A stretch of DNA of 64,000 bases from JAAYAY01 sp964563135 (GTDB taxonomy: Bacteria; Planctomycetota; Planctomycetia; Pirellulales; Thermoguttaceae), in assembly GCA_964563135.1 (NCBI GenBank), contig CAZLWV010000011.1, positions 1 through 64,000 on the forward strand, read 5' to 3'. The position numbers and the translations under genes are program-made. The notes under the pieces are model-generated. The model saw nothing but the letters and a program-made list of their open reading frames with translations. It was not told the DNA's origin and did no database searches. The first letter of the stretch is position 1, and each line of letters starts with the position of its first letter. This document shows, piece after piece, positions 28,918-38,395 of this stretch.

Positions 28918-31572
28918 ATGCCAGGACGCCGATATCCACGGCCAGGTCATCGCCTTGCGCCGCGTTTGCTCGCGGAACTGCTACAGGACACTCTGCCGAC
29001 TGAATACGCAGGGCAGGGCGTCCCCGAATTCGTGCGCCTCAGCGATCTGGATGAGAGGGCATGGGATCGGTTCGGGCCCGATGGCTGCACAGCACTCGCC
29101 GACCGAATCGTTCGCGCCGTCGGACGCGCCGCAAGACAGCCGGGACCTTTGAGCACCCTCCGGCTTCCGCCCCTGCCCGACGGCATGTCACTGGTCAGTC
29201 TGGAACTGGAATCCCGTACGTTCAATTGCCTCGCTGCCGCAGGGATCGGCGACCGGCCACAGGATCTGGGGTGCATGACCGTCGAAGGCGTGCTGGGCCT
29301 CCGCGGGTTCTGGAGCAAGTGCCTTGTCGACCTCCTCACGGCCATCGAATACGCCACCGACCATCCCGATTCGCGGGCCAAGCCAAAGTCCCGCCGGATC
29401 TCCGGGGCCCCCGATCGGCAGACATTCGGACGATATCCCCGTCGTGGCTACCGACTGGCGCCTGCGGCGCTGCGGGACATTCTGGAAGTGCCCGTCCCCG
29501 GACGCGAAGTCTCCAATCCGTCGATTCGGGGACTCAACCTCTGCGATCTCGACGAGAGGATTTCGCAGACCCTGGACGACAGGGATCTGAGTCTGCTCGG
29601 CCGGGCCATCATTGCCCGCGTCAATGGAAGCAGCCATCATCGCTCCCTGAAAGAACGCAAATTCCCGGCTCCGCCCAAGGGCTTGCGATTGCAGGATCTT
29701 GCCCTGGAGAATCGTACCTACAACTGCCTCCTGCGCGAGGGGCTTGCTTCCCGGTTCGAGGCGATCGGCAACTACACCATCGGCGATCTCCTCGCGCTCA
29801 AGGCGTTCGGCGCCAAGTGCCTTCTCGACCTGCTCTCGTCGCTGGAAACAGCGGTGGCCCGCAGCCAGTCGTTGGATGCCGGATTGACCCGCCAGGCCGA
29901 GGCACTCGGAGCTGTTCCGGAAGTGTCGCAGATCCACTTCAGCGATCCCAGGCTGGGGGCCGCCCTGCGCAGCGTCGACCACCAAGCCGAAACCCTGGCG
30001 GATCTCGCGCAGCGAGTTGTCCATCGCCGCGTCGATCCTCCCAATCCGGCAGCAACGGCGCGCCAGCTCGCAGAAATCCGCGGCCGCATCCAGCAGATGA
30101 GTCGCATGGATCTCGGCGAGGAACTGGCCGAGGTCTTTGCGCCAACTTCCCAGGCCAGGGACCGCCAGATCATCTCCGAGTACTATGGCTGGGACGGCGG
30201 CGGCGGACGCACCCTCGAGGAGTTGGGCAATCGCCACGGCCTGAGCCGCGAACGCATCCGTCAGGTGTGCCTGCACGCTGCCAAGCGGCACCGCCATTCC
30301 AGGGTGTTCGCGCCTGTCCTCGACAAGGCTCTCCAGTTCATCCAATCGCACCTTCCGATCGCCACTTCCGATCTCCGCTGCCGGTTCGAAGCCGCAGACG
30401 CCAAGGGGCTCTTCCTGGATCCGAAAACCATCCTCCAGGCCGCCGAATTCCTGTCCCGCGACGGCAATTTCTGCACGGTGAATATCGGCGACGTGGAACT
30501 GGTCGTCGATGCCCAGTCGGCCCACCTGCCGAAGAAGATCGCGCAGGTCGCCCGCCGGCTGGCTCTGACCTCCGGCATAGCGACCGTCTCCGATGTGATT
30601 CAGCAGGTCGAAACCTGCCAGTCGTCCCGCGCCGAGCCGTCCCTGGTCTGGGCCGTGCTCGAGGCCATGGCGGGTTTTCAGTGGCTCGCCCACGGCAAGA
30701 ACTGGTTTCATCTGGAATCCGGTTCCCAGTATGGCTTGCCCAACATGATGGACAAAGTCTTCTCGGTCTGCCCCCGGATCGACATCTCCCGCCTCCGCGC
30801 CGCTCTCGGGCGTCACCGGCGGTCCGGACGCAAGCTGCCGCCGAGCCGGGTCCTCGTCGACTTCTGCCGGCAGCGCTCGGCTGTCCGCGTCCAAGGCCGC
30901 ATGGTGCTCGCCGATTCGCCCCCCTTGCCGGCAGACACGCTCTCGGGGGTCGAGGCCGTGATGATCCGGGTTCTGCAGGAGCACGGCCCCATCATGGAAC
31001 GCGGTTTGCTCGAGGAGCACTGCATGGCGGAGGGAATGAACCGCTTCAGCTTCAATGCAACCTTGATGTCCTCTCCTGTGATTGCCCAATTCGGCCGGAG
31101 CGTGTACGGGCTGGTGGGAACCACCGTCAACCGCCGGAAGGTGCAATGCCTCGCCGCCAGGCGCTCGGCACGGGCTGCATCGCGCGTGCTGCGCGGGTTC
31201 GGCACCCTGGCCGACGGGCGCATCTACCTTCTCTACCAGTTGTCCAAGGCTGCCATAGCGGGGGGAGTGACGACCGTCCCTTCGGGGCTCAAGCACCGGC
31301 TTGGGGGCAATTTCCGCATCTGGACTGCCGATGGCGTGGAATCCGGCACGCTGGTCACACGCGGCGGATGCGCTTGGGGACTCGGGCCTGCACTGCGCGG
31401 TCAGAATGCCCGGCCGGGGGATCACATGGTGCTGCTCGTCGACCTCCAGCAGCAGTCGGCACGCGTGTATCTGGGCGAACGCGACCTTCTCGATACGCTC
31501 ATCGAGAGTCTCAGCCTGCAGGTCGCCGAAACATGGAAGTCGGAGGATCTGGCGGCGGTCACCGGGCGCTGA
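28918..31572 (+). CDS. Sigma-70 region 4 protein with two RNA-polymerase alpha-CTD-like modules
   Basis: 884 residues from the ATG at 28918, chosen because GGAGGG lies 8 nt upstream; an earlier ATG at 28804 is possible. Residues about 1-145 and 180-313 are two copies of one unit: a RYPR.G.RLAP start, LSDLDER/LCDLDER, then an alpha-CTD-like helix-hairpin-helix (LELESRTFNCL...G..GF..KCLVDLL and LALENRTYNCL...AFGAKCLLDLL). At residues 430-460 is a clear sigma-70 region 4 helix-turn-helix (GRTLEELGNRHGLSRERIRQV). The remaining 420 residues have winged-helix-like patterns (EHGPIMERGLLEEHCM, then YGLVG) but no family I know. There is no sigma region 2, so it should not act as a normal sigma factor. 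DNA-binding transcription regulation is inferred. fhs follows 65 bp downstream. Confidence 0.82.
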   Translation: MPGRRYPRPGHRLAPRLLAELLQDTLPTEYAGQGVPEFVRLSDLDERAWDRFGPDGCTALADRIVRAVGRAARQPGPLSTLRLPPLPDGMSLVSLELESRTFNCLAAAGIGDRPQDLGCMTVEGVLGLRGFWSKCLVDLLTAIEYATDHPDSRAKPKSRRISGAPDRQTFGRYPRRGYRLAPAALRDILEVPVPGREVSNPSIRGLNLCDLDERISQTLDDRDLSLLGRAIIARVNGSSHHRSLKERKFPAPPKGLRLQDLALENRTYNCLLREGLASRFEAIGNYTIGDLLALKAFGAKCLLDLLSSLETAVARSQSLDAGLTRQAEALGAVPEVSQIHFSDPRLGAALRSVDHQAETLADLAQRVVHRRVDPPNPAATARQLAEIRGRIQQMSRMDLGEELAEVFAPTSQARDRQIISEYYGWDGGGGRTLEELGNRHGLSRERIRQVCLHAAKRHRHSRVFAPVLDKALQFIQSHLPIATSDLRCRFEAADAKGLFLDPKTILQAAEFLSRDGNFCTVNIGDVELVVDAQSAHLPKKIAQVARRLALTSGIATVSDVIQQVETCQSSRAEPSLVWAVLEAMAGFQWLAHGKNWFHLESGSQYGLPNMMDKVFSVCPRIDISRLRAALGRHRRSGRKLPPSRVLVDFCRQRSAVRVQGRMVLADSPPLPADTLSGVEAVMIRVLQEHGPIMERGLLEEHCMAEGMNRFSFNATLMSSPVIAQFGRSVYGLVGTTVNRRKVQCLAARRSARAASRVLRGFGTLADGRIYLLYQLSKAAIAGGVTTVPSGLKHRLGGNFRIWTADGVESGTLVTRGGCAWGLGPALRGQNARPGDHMVLLVDLQQQSARVYLGERDLLDTLIESLSLQVAETWKSEDLAAVTGR

Positions 31573-31637
31573 TACGCTTGAGGGACATCTGCCCGCCGCA
31601 GTGACTGAACGAAGTGATCTACCTGCAAGAGGAACCC

Positions 31638-33329
31638 ATGGCCGATCCCGTTGTCTCCCTTCCTGCGGATATCGACATTGCCCGACTCGCCCGAATGCGT
31701 CCCGTCGCCGACATCGCCGCGGATCTGGGGATTTCCGACGACGACCTGGAACTCTACGGCAAATACAAGGCGAAGGTCTCGCTGGATCTGTTCCATCGCC
31801 TCGACGCGGCAGCCACCGGCCGGTTGATCCTGGTGACCGCCATCACACCCACGCCGGCCGGCGAGGGAAAAACGACAACCTGCATCGGACTGGCCGACGC
31901 CTTGCGGCGCATCGGCAAGAAGACCATCGCCTGCTTGCGGGAACCGTCGATGGGACCGTGCTTCGGCATGAAGGGCGGGGCCGCGGGCGGGGGATACTCC
32001 CAAGTTGTTCCCATGGAGGATATCAACCTCCATTTCACCGGCGACATCCATGCGATCGAACTGGCCCACAACCTGCTCGCCGCCGTCCTCGACAACCACA
32101 TCCACCACGGCAATGAGTTGGGAATCGACGTTCGCCGCATCGTTTGGCGCCGGGCCATCGACATGAACGATCGCGCCATCCGCCAGGTCACCGTCGGGCT
32201 CGGCGGCCCGGGCAACGGAGTCCCCCACGAAAGCGGCTTCGACATCACCGTGGCTTCCGAAGTCATGGCCATCTTCTGTCTCTCCGAATCGCTCACGGAA
32301 CTGAAGCAGCGGCTGGGACGCATCATCGTCGCCTACACCTTCGACCGCCGCCCCGTGACTGCGGCCGACCTGAAGGTCCACGGGGCGATGGCCGTGCTCC
32401 TCAAGCACGCCATCAAACCGAATCTCGTCCAGACCCTCGAGAACACGCCGGCCTTCGTTCACGGCGGCCCCTTCGCGAATATCGCCCACGGCTGCAACAG
32501 CGTGATCGCCACGAAGTTCGCCATGCGCCTGGCCGACTACACCGTCACGGAGGCCGGCTTCGGGGCCGACCTGGGCGCCGAGAAGTTCATGAACATCAAG
32601 TGCCGCAGCGCCGGCATCCGTCCCAATGCCGTGGTAATCGTGGCTACCGTCCGGGCCCTCAAACATCACGGCGGTGTTGCCCTGAAGGACCTCAATCAGC
32701 CCGCTCTCGAGGCCCTGGACAAGGGGGTTGAGAACCTGAAAAAGCATATCGAAAACATCCACCGGTTCGGCCTCCCGGTCGTGGTCGCCATCAATGCGTT
32801 CCTTTCCGATCGGGATGACGAGATTCAGTTCATCAAGGACAAATGCGCCTATCTTTCGGTGCAGATCCTCCGCGCCGAGCACTGGGCCAAAGGAAGCCAG
32901 GGGGCCGAGGCACTCGCCAGGGCTGTCGTCGACGTGGCCGAGAATACGAAGTCCGATTTCTCGTTTCTCTACCCCAATACCTGCACGCTCTGGGAAAAGG
33001 TCAAAATCATCTGCCGCGAGATCTACGGCGCCACCGAAGTCCTGGCCGACAAGAAACTCCGCGACAAGTTCAAACAGTTGCAGGAGGAGGGATACGGCGA
33101 ACTGCCCATCTGCATGGCCAAGACCCAGTACTCTCTTTCCACCGATCCCGGGTTGAAAGGCCGGCCCAAGAAATTCGACGTCCCCCTGCGCGATGTCAGG
33201 GTGTCGGCCGGGGCCGGATTCGTCGTCGTGCTCACCGGAGATATCATGACGATGCCCGGTTTGCCCAAGGTGCCGGCGGCTGAAACCATCGATATCAACG
33301 AGAACGAAGAAATCGTGGGACTCTTCTGA
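31638..33329 (+). CDS. fhs: Formate--tetrahydrofolate ligase
   Basis: 563 residues from the ATG at 31638 (AGAGGA upstream; an in-frame GTG at 31614 is less likely). The enzyme makes 10-formyl-THF from formate, THF and ATP, feeding purine and formyl-Met synthesis or C1 assimilation. Visible: ATP-binding loop TPTPAGEGKTTT near residue 75, REPSMGPCFGMKGGAAGGG near 105, DINLHFTGDIHAI near 130, PAFVHGGPFANIAHG near 285, EAGFGADLGAEKF near 315, and the VSAGAGFVVVLTGDIMTMPG end motif. The length is that of the monofunctional bacterial enzyme. It follows the regulator gene on the same strand and may be cotranscribed. Confidence 0.98.
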   Translation: MADPVVSLPADIDIARLARMRPVADIAADLGISDDDLELYGKYKAKVSLDLFHRLDAAATGRLILVTAITPTPAGEGKTTTCIGLADALRRIGKKTIACLREPSMGPCFGMKGGAAGGGYSQVVPMEDINLHFTGDIHAIELAHNLLAAVLDNHIHHGNELGIDVRRIVWRRAIDMNDRAIRQVTVGLGGPGNGVPHESGFDITVASEVMAIFCLSESLTELKQRLGRIIVAYTFDRRPVTAADLKVHGAMAVLLKHAIKPNLVQTLENTPAFVHGGPFANIAHGCNSVIATKFAMRLADYTVTEAGFGADLGAEKFMNIKCRSAGIRPNAVVIVATVRALKHHGGVALKDLNQPALEALDKGVENLKKHIENIHRFGLPVVVAINAFLSDRDDEIQFIKDKCAYLSVQILRAEHWAKGSQGAEALARAVVDVAENTKSDFSFLYPNTCTLWEKVKIICREIYGATEVLADKKLRDKFKQLQEEGYGELPICMAKTQYSLSTDPGLKGRPKKFDVPLRDVRVSAGAGFVVVLTGDIMTMPGLPKVPAAETIDINENEEIVGLF

Positions 33330-33398
33330 CAGTCCCCCTCCCGCGCCGCGCGACTCGGTGGGTTCTGCGAAAATGTCCGCCGGGCAGAACCTCGCCCC

Positions 33399-34334
33399 TC
33401 ACGACGGCTTCCGCCGCCTTGCTTCCCCCATCAAGTCTGCCGCCCCTTGCGCGATCAGCCGTTCGGCAACCAGTTCCCCAAGCGCTTGCGCCTCCCCGCG
33501 GCTTGCCCTCTCGGTGGCCTCGATCTGCAGGCTGCCGTCAACGCGGAGCACTCGCCCGGTGAGTACCAGGTTGCCCGCCTCAAACCGGCCCCAGGCAGCA
33601 ACCGGCGCGAGGCACCCGCCGTGGAGTGCCGCCAGCATCGCCCGCTCGGCGACCACTGCCGCGTGGCTCTCCAGATGGTCCAGCGGGCGGAGAGCCGATC
33701 GCGTGGCATCATCGTCACTCCGCGTTTCCAGCCCCAGGGCGCCCTGGCCAATGGCCGGAAGCATGATCGGCCAGTCGATCCGCTCGGTGATCCGGTCCGC
33801 CAGCCCGAGCCGCTTGAGGCCGGCTTCCGCGAGCATTACGGCGTCGTAGTGGCCCGCATCCAGTTTCGCCAGACGGGTATCGACGTTTCCACGGATGTCG
33901 ACCACCTCCAGATCCGGCCGATGGTGCAGGAGCTGCGCCCGGCGGCGCAGGCTGCCCGACCCGATTCGGGCTCCCTGCGGCAGATCCGCCAGTGACCTCG
34001 CGCTGCGGCACACCAGCACATCCCGCACCGACTCGCGTTCGGGCACCGCCGCCAGTGCCAGACCCGCGATCGGTTCCGTGGGAAGGTCCTTCAGGCTGTG
34101 CACGGCCAGATCGATGCGCCACTCCAGCAAGGCCTGCTGGATCTCCTTGGTAAACACGCCCTGGCTGCCCAACGCCCCAATCGAACCCGCCTGCTTGCGG
34201 TCTCCTGTGGTGGTGATCGGCACCAGTTCCACTATCAATCCCAAGGCCTCCAGACGCGCGGCAACCCACTCTGCCTGCCATCGGGCCAGGGCGCTGGTCC
34301 GTGTGCCAAGGCGGATCGTTGTGAAAGGTGCCAT
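33399..34334 (-). CDS. hemC: Hydroxymethylbilane synthase (porphobilinogen deaminase)
   Basis: 311 residues from MAPFTTIRLGTR. It polymerises four porphobilinogens into hydroxymethylbilane in haem synthesis. Motifs: RLGTRTSALARWQA at the start, TTTGDR near residue 45, GVFTKEIQQALL near 62, DLAVHSLKDLPTE near 78, RIGSGSLRRRAQL near 125, RGNVDTRLAKLD near 148, and HGGCLAPVAAW near 240, where the Cys anchors the dipyrromethane cofactor. The gene starts 13 bp after the stop of a membrane-protein gene on the same strand, so they are probably cotranscribed. Confidence 0.97.
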   Translation of the reverse strand: MAPFTTIRLGTRTSALARWQAEWVAARLEALGLIVELVPITTTGDRKQAGSIGALGSQGVFTKEIQQALLEWRIDLAVHSLKDLPTEPIAGLALAAVPERESVRDVLVCRSARSLADLPQGARIGSGSLRRRAQLLHHRPDLEVVDIRGNVDTRLAKLDAGHYDAVMLAEAGLKRLGLADRITERIDWPIMLPAIGQGALGLETRSDDDATRSALRPLDHLESHAAVVAERAMLAALHGGCLAPVAAWGRFEAGNLVLTGRVLRVDGSLQIEATERASRGEAQALGELVAERLIAQGAADLMGEARRRKPS

Positions 34335-34347
34335 GGGCCGTGCTTGG

Positions 34348-35160
34348 TCAGCGGGATTTCTTTCGGTGGCCGCGAGATCTGTTCCTCGGGTTCCCATCGT
34401 CCTGGAGCCAGTCGTCCACCGAGTCCTTGCTCCCCACCCCTAGGTCCTCCCAGCCGGAATCGTCGGCCGGCTCGTCGGCAGATGACGGCGCATCGGTTGC
34501 GTCCGACGTTGGGGCCGGCTCCATCCGCTGGAGACTGGATGACGCCGAATCCCCCTCGCCCGTCGCGGTATCCAGCCACGGCTTGCCCGTCTCCATCGAC
34601 TCGCGCAGTAGCTCCAGGTAACGCGATCGATAATCAAGCGCCAACCAACCGAACACGAACATGCCGCTGCTCGATCCCACCGCGATCACGCTGGCCAATA
34701 CCAACAGCAACCACGGCGTCTTGGAAGTTGTCGGTTTCTCCCTCGCCTCTCCAATGGGCCTGGGGACTCCGCTCGGGTCGGCGGTCTCCTCATCTGCCGA
34801 TGCCTGTTGAACCATGTCGGTATTGGACAGGTGCCCGGGCTCCCAACCAGACCCGTCCTTCAGCGGTTCCATCGCTGGCCATTTCGGCTCGGAGGGCGGC
34901 CTGGACGCAGTGGGCTTGTCCACCACAAGGGGGATCTCCTTGGACAGCGGTCCGTAGTTCGCCACGATCCGGATCTCCCGCACCAGTCCGAGGGCTTCCG
35001 GAGGGATGCTGCTGCCGACCGGCTCGCCTTTGCCCAGTATGTCGAGCATCTCCGGCTCGACCTGGACCACGTACCGAATACCATTGCCATCCGGCATCGG
35101 CTCATACCCGAATTCGACTGCCACGGCCGCCATGACTACCCAGATTGCCGCGGAACTCAT
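34348..35160 (-). CDS. Single-pass membrane protein of unknown function
   Basis: 270 residues from the ATG at 35160, chosen because GGGAGG lies seven nt upstream. It starts with a probable signal peptide (MSSAAIWVVMAAVAVEFG), followed by YEPMPDGNGIRYVVQVEPE, a motif I associate with planctomycete secreted proteins but cannot name. A Pro/Ser/Glu-rich linker, one hydrophobic helix (TPWLLLVLASVIAVGSSSG then MFVFGWLAL) and a long acidic, Ser/Asp-rich tail ending in basic residues follow. It lies just upstream of hemC on the same strand, but nothing in it suggests a haem role. Confidence 0.75.
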   Translation of the reverse strand: MSSAAIWVVMAAVAVEFGYEPMPDGNGIRYVVQVEPEMLDILGKGEPVGSSIPPEALGLVREIRIVANYGPLSKEIPLVVDKPTASRPPSEPKWPAMEPLKDGSGWEPGHLSNTDMVQQASADEETADPSGVPRPIGEAREKPTTSKTPWLLLVLASVIAVGSSSGMFVFGWLALDYRSRYLELLRESMETGKPWLDTATGEGDSASSSLQRMEPAPTSDATDAPSSADEPADDSGWEDLGVGSKDSVDDWLQDDGNPRNRSRGHRKKSR

Positions 35161-35420
35161 CACATCGCCTCCCATGCCATGGGCTGACACCCGCCAAGGG
35201 AGCGGGATCCGCCTGCCGGCGCTTTCCCGCTGCCCCTCCAGGACGGTCGGCCGGGTGGCGCGTTCATTCCCCCCCGGATCGGGCCGCCGTCATGAGTCAA
35301 GATAGGCTTTTTGCGCCGCGGTGTAAATGTAACCCCGCAAACACCATGCGTCCGCCGCCTGCGGCTGCACTCCCCGCTCGTGGCCAGCCGGGCCAAAACC
35401 CACGCTCCCGCTCCTCTGGG

Positions 35421-35467
35421 GGACAAAAAGAAACGGCCGCGTGAAGAATCGCTTCTTCACGCGGCCG
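35421..35467 (-). terminator. Rho-independent terminator after the large esterase gene
   Basis: Perfect 15-bp inverted repeat (35434-35448 with 35453-35467, arm CGGCCGCGTGAAGAA) with a four-base loop. Read on the minus strand it is followed by TTTCTTTTTG. It lies about 120 bp past the stop of the gene ending at 35591. The rest of the 35161-35590 gap holds no gene that I can see. Confidence 0.92.
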
Positions 35468-35590
35468 AATCGCGGGACAAAACGGAGAGATACACGAATA
35501 TATACTGTCCACTTGATCCCCAGGACGGCGTGGATTACCGCAAAATTCCTACGGCAACCACTGGTCTGCCCCGCACCGCTCCCGCTTCGG

Positions 35591-38395
35591 CTAGTGCGTA
35601 TCACGGCCAGCCGGCCAGTTCAAGTGGCGGCGGAGAAAGTCAAACGTGCCTACGCCGTGGATCTCGTGCGGACCGGCAAACCACTCGATTTCGCACCGGT
35701 TGGCCAGTTTCAATCTCGCCTGGTAGAGGTGGCGGACTTTGGCAAATTCGTAAGCCACCCGCTCGTCGCTGGACACGCCGTCAAAATGGCCTCGTTCGAC
35801 CATAAACGGCCGCGGGCACACCAGCGCCGCCATCTCCGAGTAGTTGAACGTGCTGCCAAGGTCGAATTCAAATATTTCGTACTCCGGCGTTCCCACGTAA
35901 CTGTAGCTCGACCGGCTCGACGCGTTCTTCCACACCCAGTCGTTGAAGTCGGCCGAACAGATCACCGCCGAGTAGTTGCCCACCAGCGGCGGTACCCGCA
36001 TCGCCGTCTTGCCGCCGTACGAAATGCCGTAAAACCCGATTCTCTTTGCATCCACAAACGGCAGTGAACCCAGCCAGTCGGTAATCTGCTGGTGCTGGGG
36101 TACGATCACTGAAAAAAGGGTCTTCCCCAACGGATTCGCCTTGCGCTGAAGTGTGCGGAACCGATCTCCGAAAACGTACAGGTTCTGAGGAGCGAAGACG
36201 ATGAACCCCTCGTCGGCAAGTCTCGCACCGAAGCCGTTGTAGGCCGGTAGGTTCCGGTAGACCACCTTCTCTGGCCGACCTTCCAGCCCATGCTGGCAGA
36301 CGACCACGGGACGCCGCTCGCCTTCGCGAAGGTTCCTGGGAACCAGGAGGATGCCGTAGGCGATTACATCCGGCCAGACGTCGAGAACCACCTCATAGCC
36401 GATCCAGTTCTCGCTGTCGTAGGCCTTGCGGGTCCGCGGGTTGGCCGGCAGTAGCGGCAGGTTGAAGTGCCCGATCACCTGGTCGCGGAAATAGTCGCGA
36501 TAGAAGGTCGCAGACTGCTGGAATCTCTCCAGGGATGTGAGGTCCAGGTCCTTCATGAACTCCGCACGCACGTAGGCACTCTCGGCCAGGAGCTGCTGGT
36601 TGTGACGGTCGAGTTGTGCGATCTGACGCAACTGCCGCGCGGCGTCGTCGGTCGGCGTTCCTTCCGGCTTCGGCGGCGCCTCCGGCGGGGCAAGGCGGCT
36701 GTGGGGCGAAAGGGATGCCAGCAGGGCGCCCAGCGCAGCCTCGCTTCCCGGCGCGCCCGTGCCTGCCTGGCTCTCCACTAGTTGCACCGGCTGGCCCTTG
36801 CCCACCTGGGCGAGAAGACCGTTTGCCCGGGCGATCTCATCGCGAACGGTCTGGGGGGCCGACGTTACAATCCGTCCCGGCGCGCAGCCGAGGCCCGCTG
36901 GGATGACAACCTCCGGGCCTCTGGCCGCTTCCACGATCAGCCGGCGGGGGCTGATCAGTAGCGCAATCTCTGCGTCGCCGAACTGCTCCAGCAGTCCGAA
37001 CACGTTGCGGTCCATCGGCTCCTGCCACAGGTCCTGGCGGGAGCTGAAATACCCGCTCGAAAGTACCCCGTCGATCCGCTCGTCCAGGGCCCCGCTGTAA
37101 AGCGCCACCAGCCCTCCCTCTCCCCAACCCGCCACGCCCACGGGGCAATCCGTCTTGCCGCTCTTCCGCTGAAACCAGTCCACAATGGCCAGCACCTTCT
37201 CGACCTCATAGCCGAGGATGTGCCGGCCTAGTTCGTAGGCCGAGCGGTACACGTACTCCCGGTTGGGCAATTGCACGCTTCGCCGCTTTTCCAGGTGGCG
37301 GTTGATGAGCACGGGCACGACGACCCGGCAGCCGCTCTCCGCGAGCCGACGGGCGTACTGCGATTCCGGCGCGACTCCCTCCGTCAGGCCCACCAGGGCC
37401 TCGGGGGATACCGCTGCATCGGGGATCGCCACGATGCTGGCCGCCGGTCCGCTCGCGGGTTCCAGCAAAAGGCCTTCGCCCCATACGTCGCCAAACGCGG
37501 GCCAGCGGATCTCGTAAATGCAGTACCCATTCCCCTTGCCCACCAGTGCGCTGCGATCGGTTGTGGCGACGAGTTCCGGCGCTTCGAAGGAAACCCGTGG
37601 ATCCCGCACGCCCACGATCTTGGCCAGACGTTCCCGGTTGGCGCGTATCGAGGCGGTGTAGGCAGCCGGCGAGCTCCCGTCCGGGTGCCAGTGGGATCGT
37701 CTCCTGCTGAGACTCTCCTGGGTCTGCCGGATGAGGAACCGGTCGACTCCCTCGACCAGTTGCCAGGCGATGTCGCCCGTCATTGTAAGCGGGGCTGTCC
37801 CGGTGAGCGGCTCGTGGACCACCACCTGTCCGAACCCGTTGCCCGCGACCTTCCAGAAGGCATCGGCCTCCGCTTCGCTGCATGCGCTTGCCCACTTCGG
37901 GTCGTCCCCGCTGTGCAGTTGCCAGTTCCCTTCCAGTCCGATGCGCCCCTTCGCGCAGCTCAGGCGGGCCGGATGGCCCACGATGCCGCCGCTTCCACCA
38001 TGGTCCTCGACTCGCACGGCGATCAGGTTTGCCTCGCCGAACCGGACGTGCTCAGGCGATATGGGGTAGGATCGCATCGGAACCTCGAACCGGGCTGCCA
38101 GCTCCGTCGGCTCGCTGTGGCCGATTTCGATGCCGTTCAGGAAGGCTGTGTCGCTGTCGTCGATCCGTCCCAGCTCCAGGTGCAGCGTCTCGCCTTGCCA
38201 CTCGGCAGGCACGCGCACGAAGCAGCGGTACCAGGCGACCCCGTCGTAGGCGTTGAGGATCCCTCCCTCCGCCTTCTCCCAGCCGCCAGGCACGGCAATC
38301 GGAGCCCACTCCGAAGCGTTGCTCGGCGTCAGCACGGATACGGCGCAAAAGAGAACCAGGATTCCATGTGCGGCGGTGATCGCAAAACGGTCCAT
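35591..38395 (-). CDS. Secreted two-domain alpha/beta-hydrolase (esterase-like) protein
   Basis: 934 residues with a signal peptide (MDRFAITAAHGILVLFCAVS). Residues 45-120 form a sugar-binding jelly-roll like that of glycoside hydrolase family 2 (AWYRCFVRVPAEW, FLNGIEIG). A first alpha/beta-hydrolase domain follows with a degenerate nucleophile elbow (VAGWGEGGLVAL near 427, Glu in place of Ser). A second domain keeps the elbow GFYGISYGGKTA near residue 790, an HGLEGRPE loop, an acidic region near SSDERVAYE, and a His in AGPHEIHG near the end. The second domain resembles acetyl-xylan esterase/dienelactone-hydrolase-type enzymes seen in planctomycete carbohydrate degradation. Action on acylated polysaccharides is inference. 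It is single, with its own terminator. Confidence 0.85.
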   Translation of the reverse strand: MDRFAITAAHGILVLFCAVSVLTPSNASEWAPIAVPGGWEKAEGGILNAYDGVAWYRCFVRVPAEWQGETLHLELGRIDDSDTAFLNGIEIGHSEPTELAARFEVPMRSYPISPEHVRFGEANLIAVRVEDHGGSGGIVGHPARLSCAKGRIGLEGNWQLHSGDDPKWASACSEAEADAFWKVAGNGFGQVVVHEPLTGTAPLTMTGDIAWQLVEGVDRFLIRQTQESLSRRRSHWHPDGSSPAAYTASIRANRERLAKIVGVRDPRVSFEAPELVATTDRSALVGKGNGYCIYEIRWPAFGDVWGEGLLLEPASGPAASIVAIPDAAVSPEALVGLTEGVAPESQYARRLAESGCRVVVPVLINRHLEKRRSVQLPNREYVYRSAYELGRHILGYEVEKVLAIVDWFQRKSGKTDCPVGVAGWGEGGLVALYSGALDERIDGVLSSGYFSSRQDLWQEPMDRNVFGLLEQFGDAEIALLISPRRLIVEAARGPEVVIPAGLGCAPGRIVTSAPQTVRDEIARANGLLAQVGKGQPVQLVESQAGTGAPGSEAALGALLASLSPHSRLAPPEAPPKPEGTPTDDAARQLRQIAQLDRHNQQLLAESAYVRAEFMKDLDLTSLERFQQSATFYRDYFRDQVIGHFNLPLLPANPRTRKAYDSENWIGYEVVLDVWPDVIAYGILLVPRNLREGERRPVVVCQHGLEGRPEKVVYRNLPAYNGFGARLADEGFIVFAPQNLYVFGDRFRTLQRKANPLGKTLFSVIVPQHQQITDWLGSLPFVDAKRIGFYGISYGGKTAMRVPPLVGNYSAVICSADFNDWVWKNASSRSSYSYVGTPEYEIFEFDLGSTFNYSEMAALVCPRPFMVERGHFDGVSSDERVAYEFAKVRHLYQARLKLANRCEIEWFAGPHEIHGVGTFDFLRRHLNWPAGRDTH

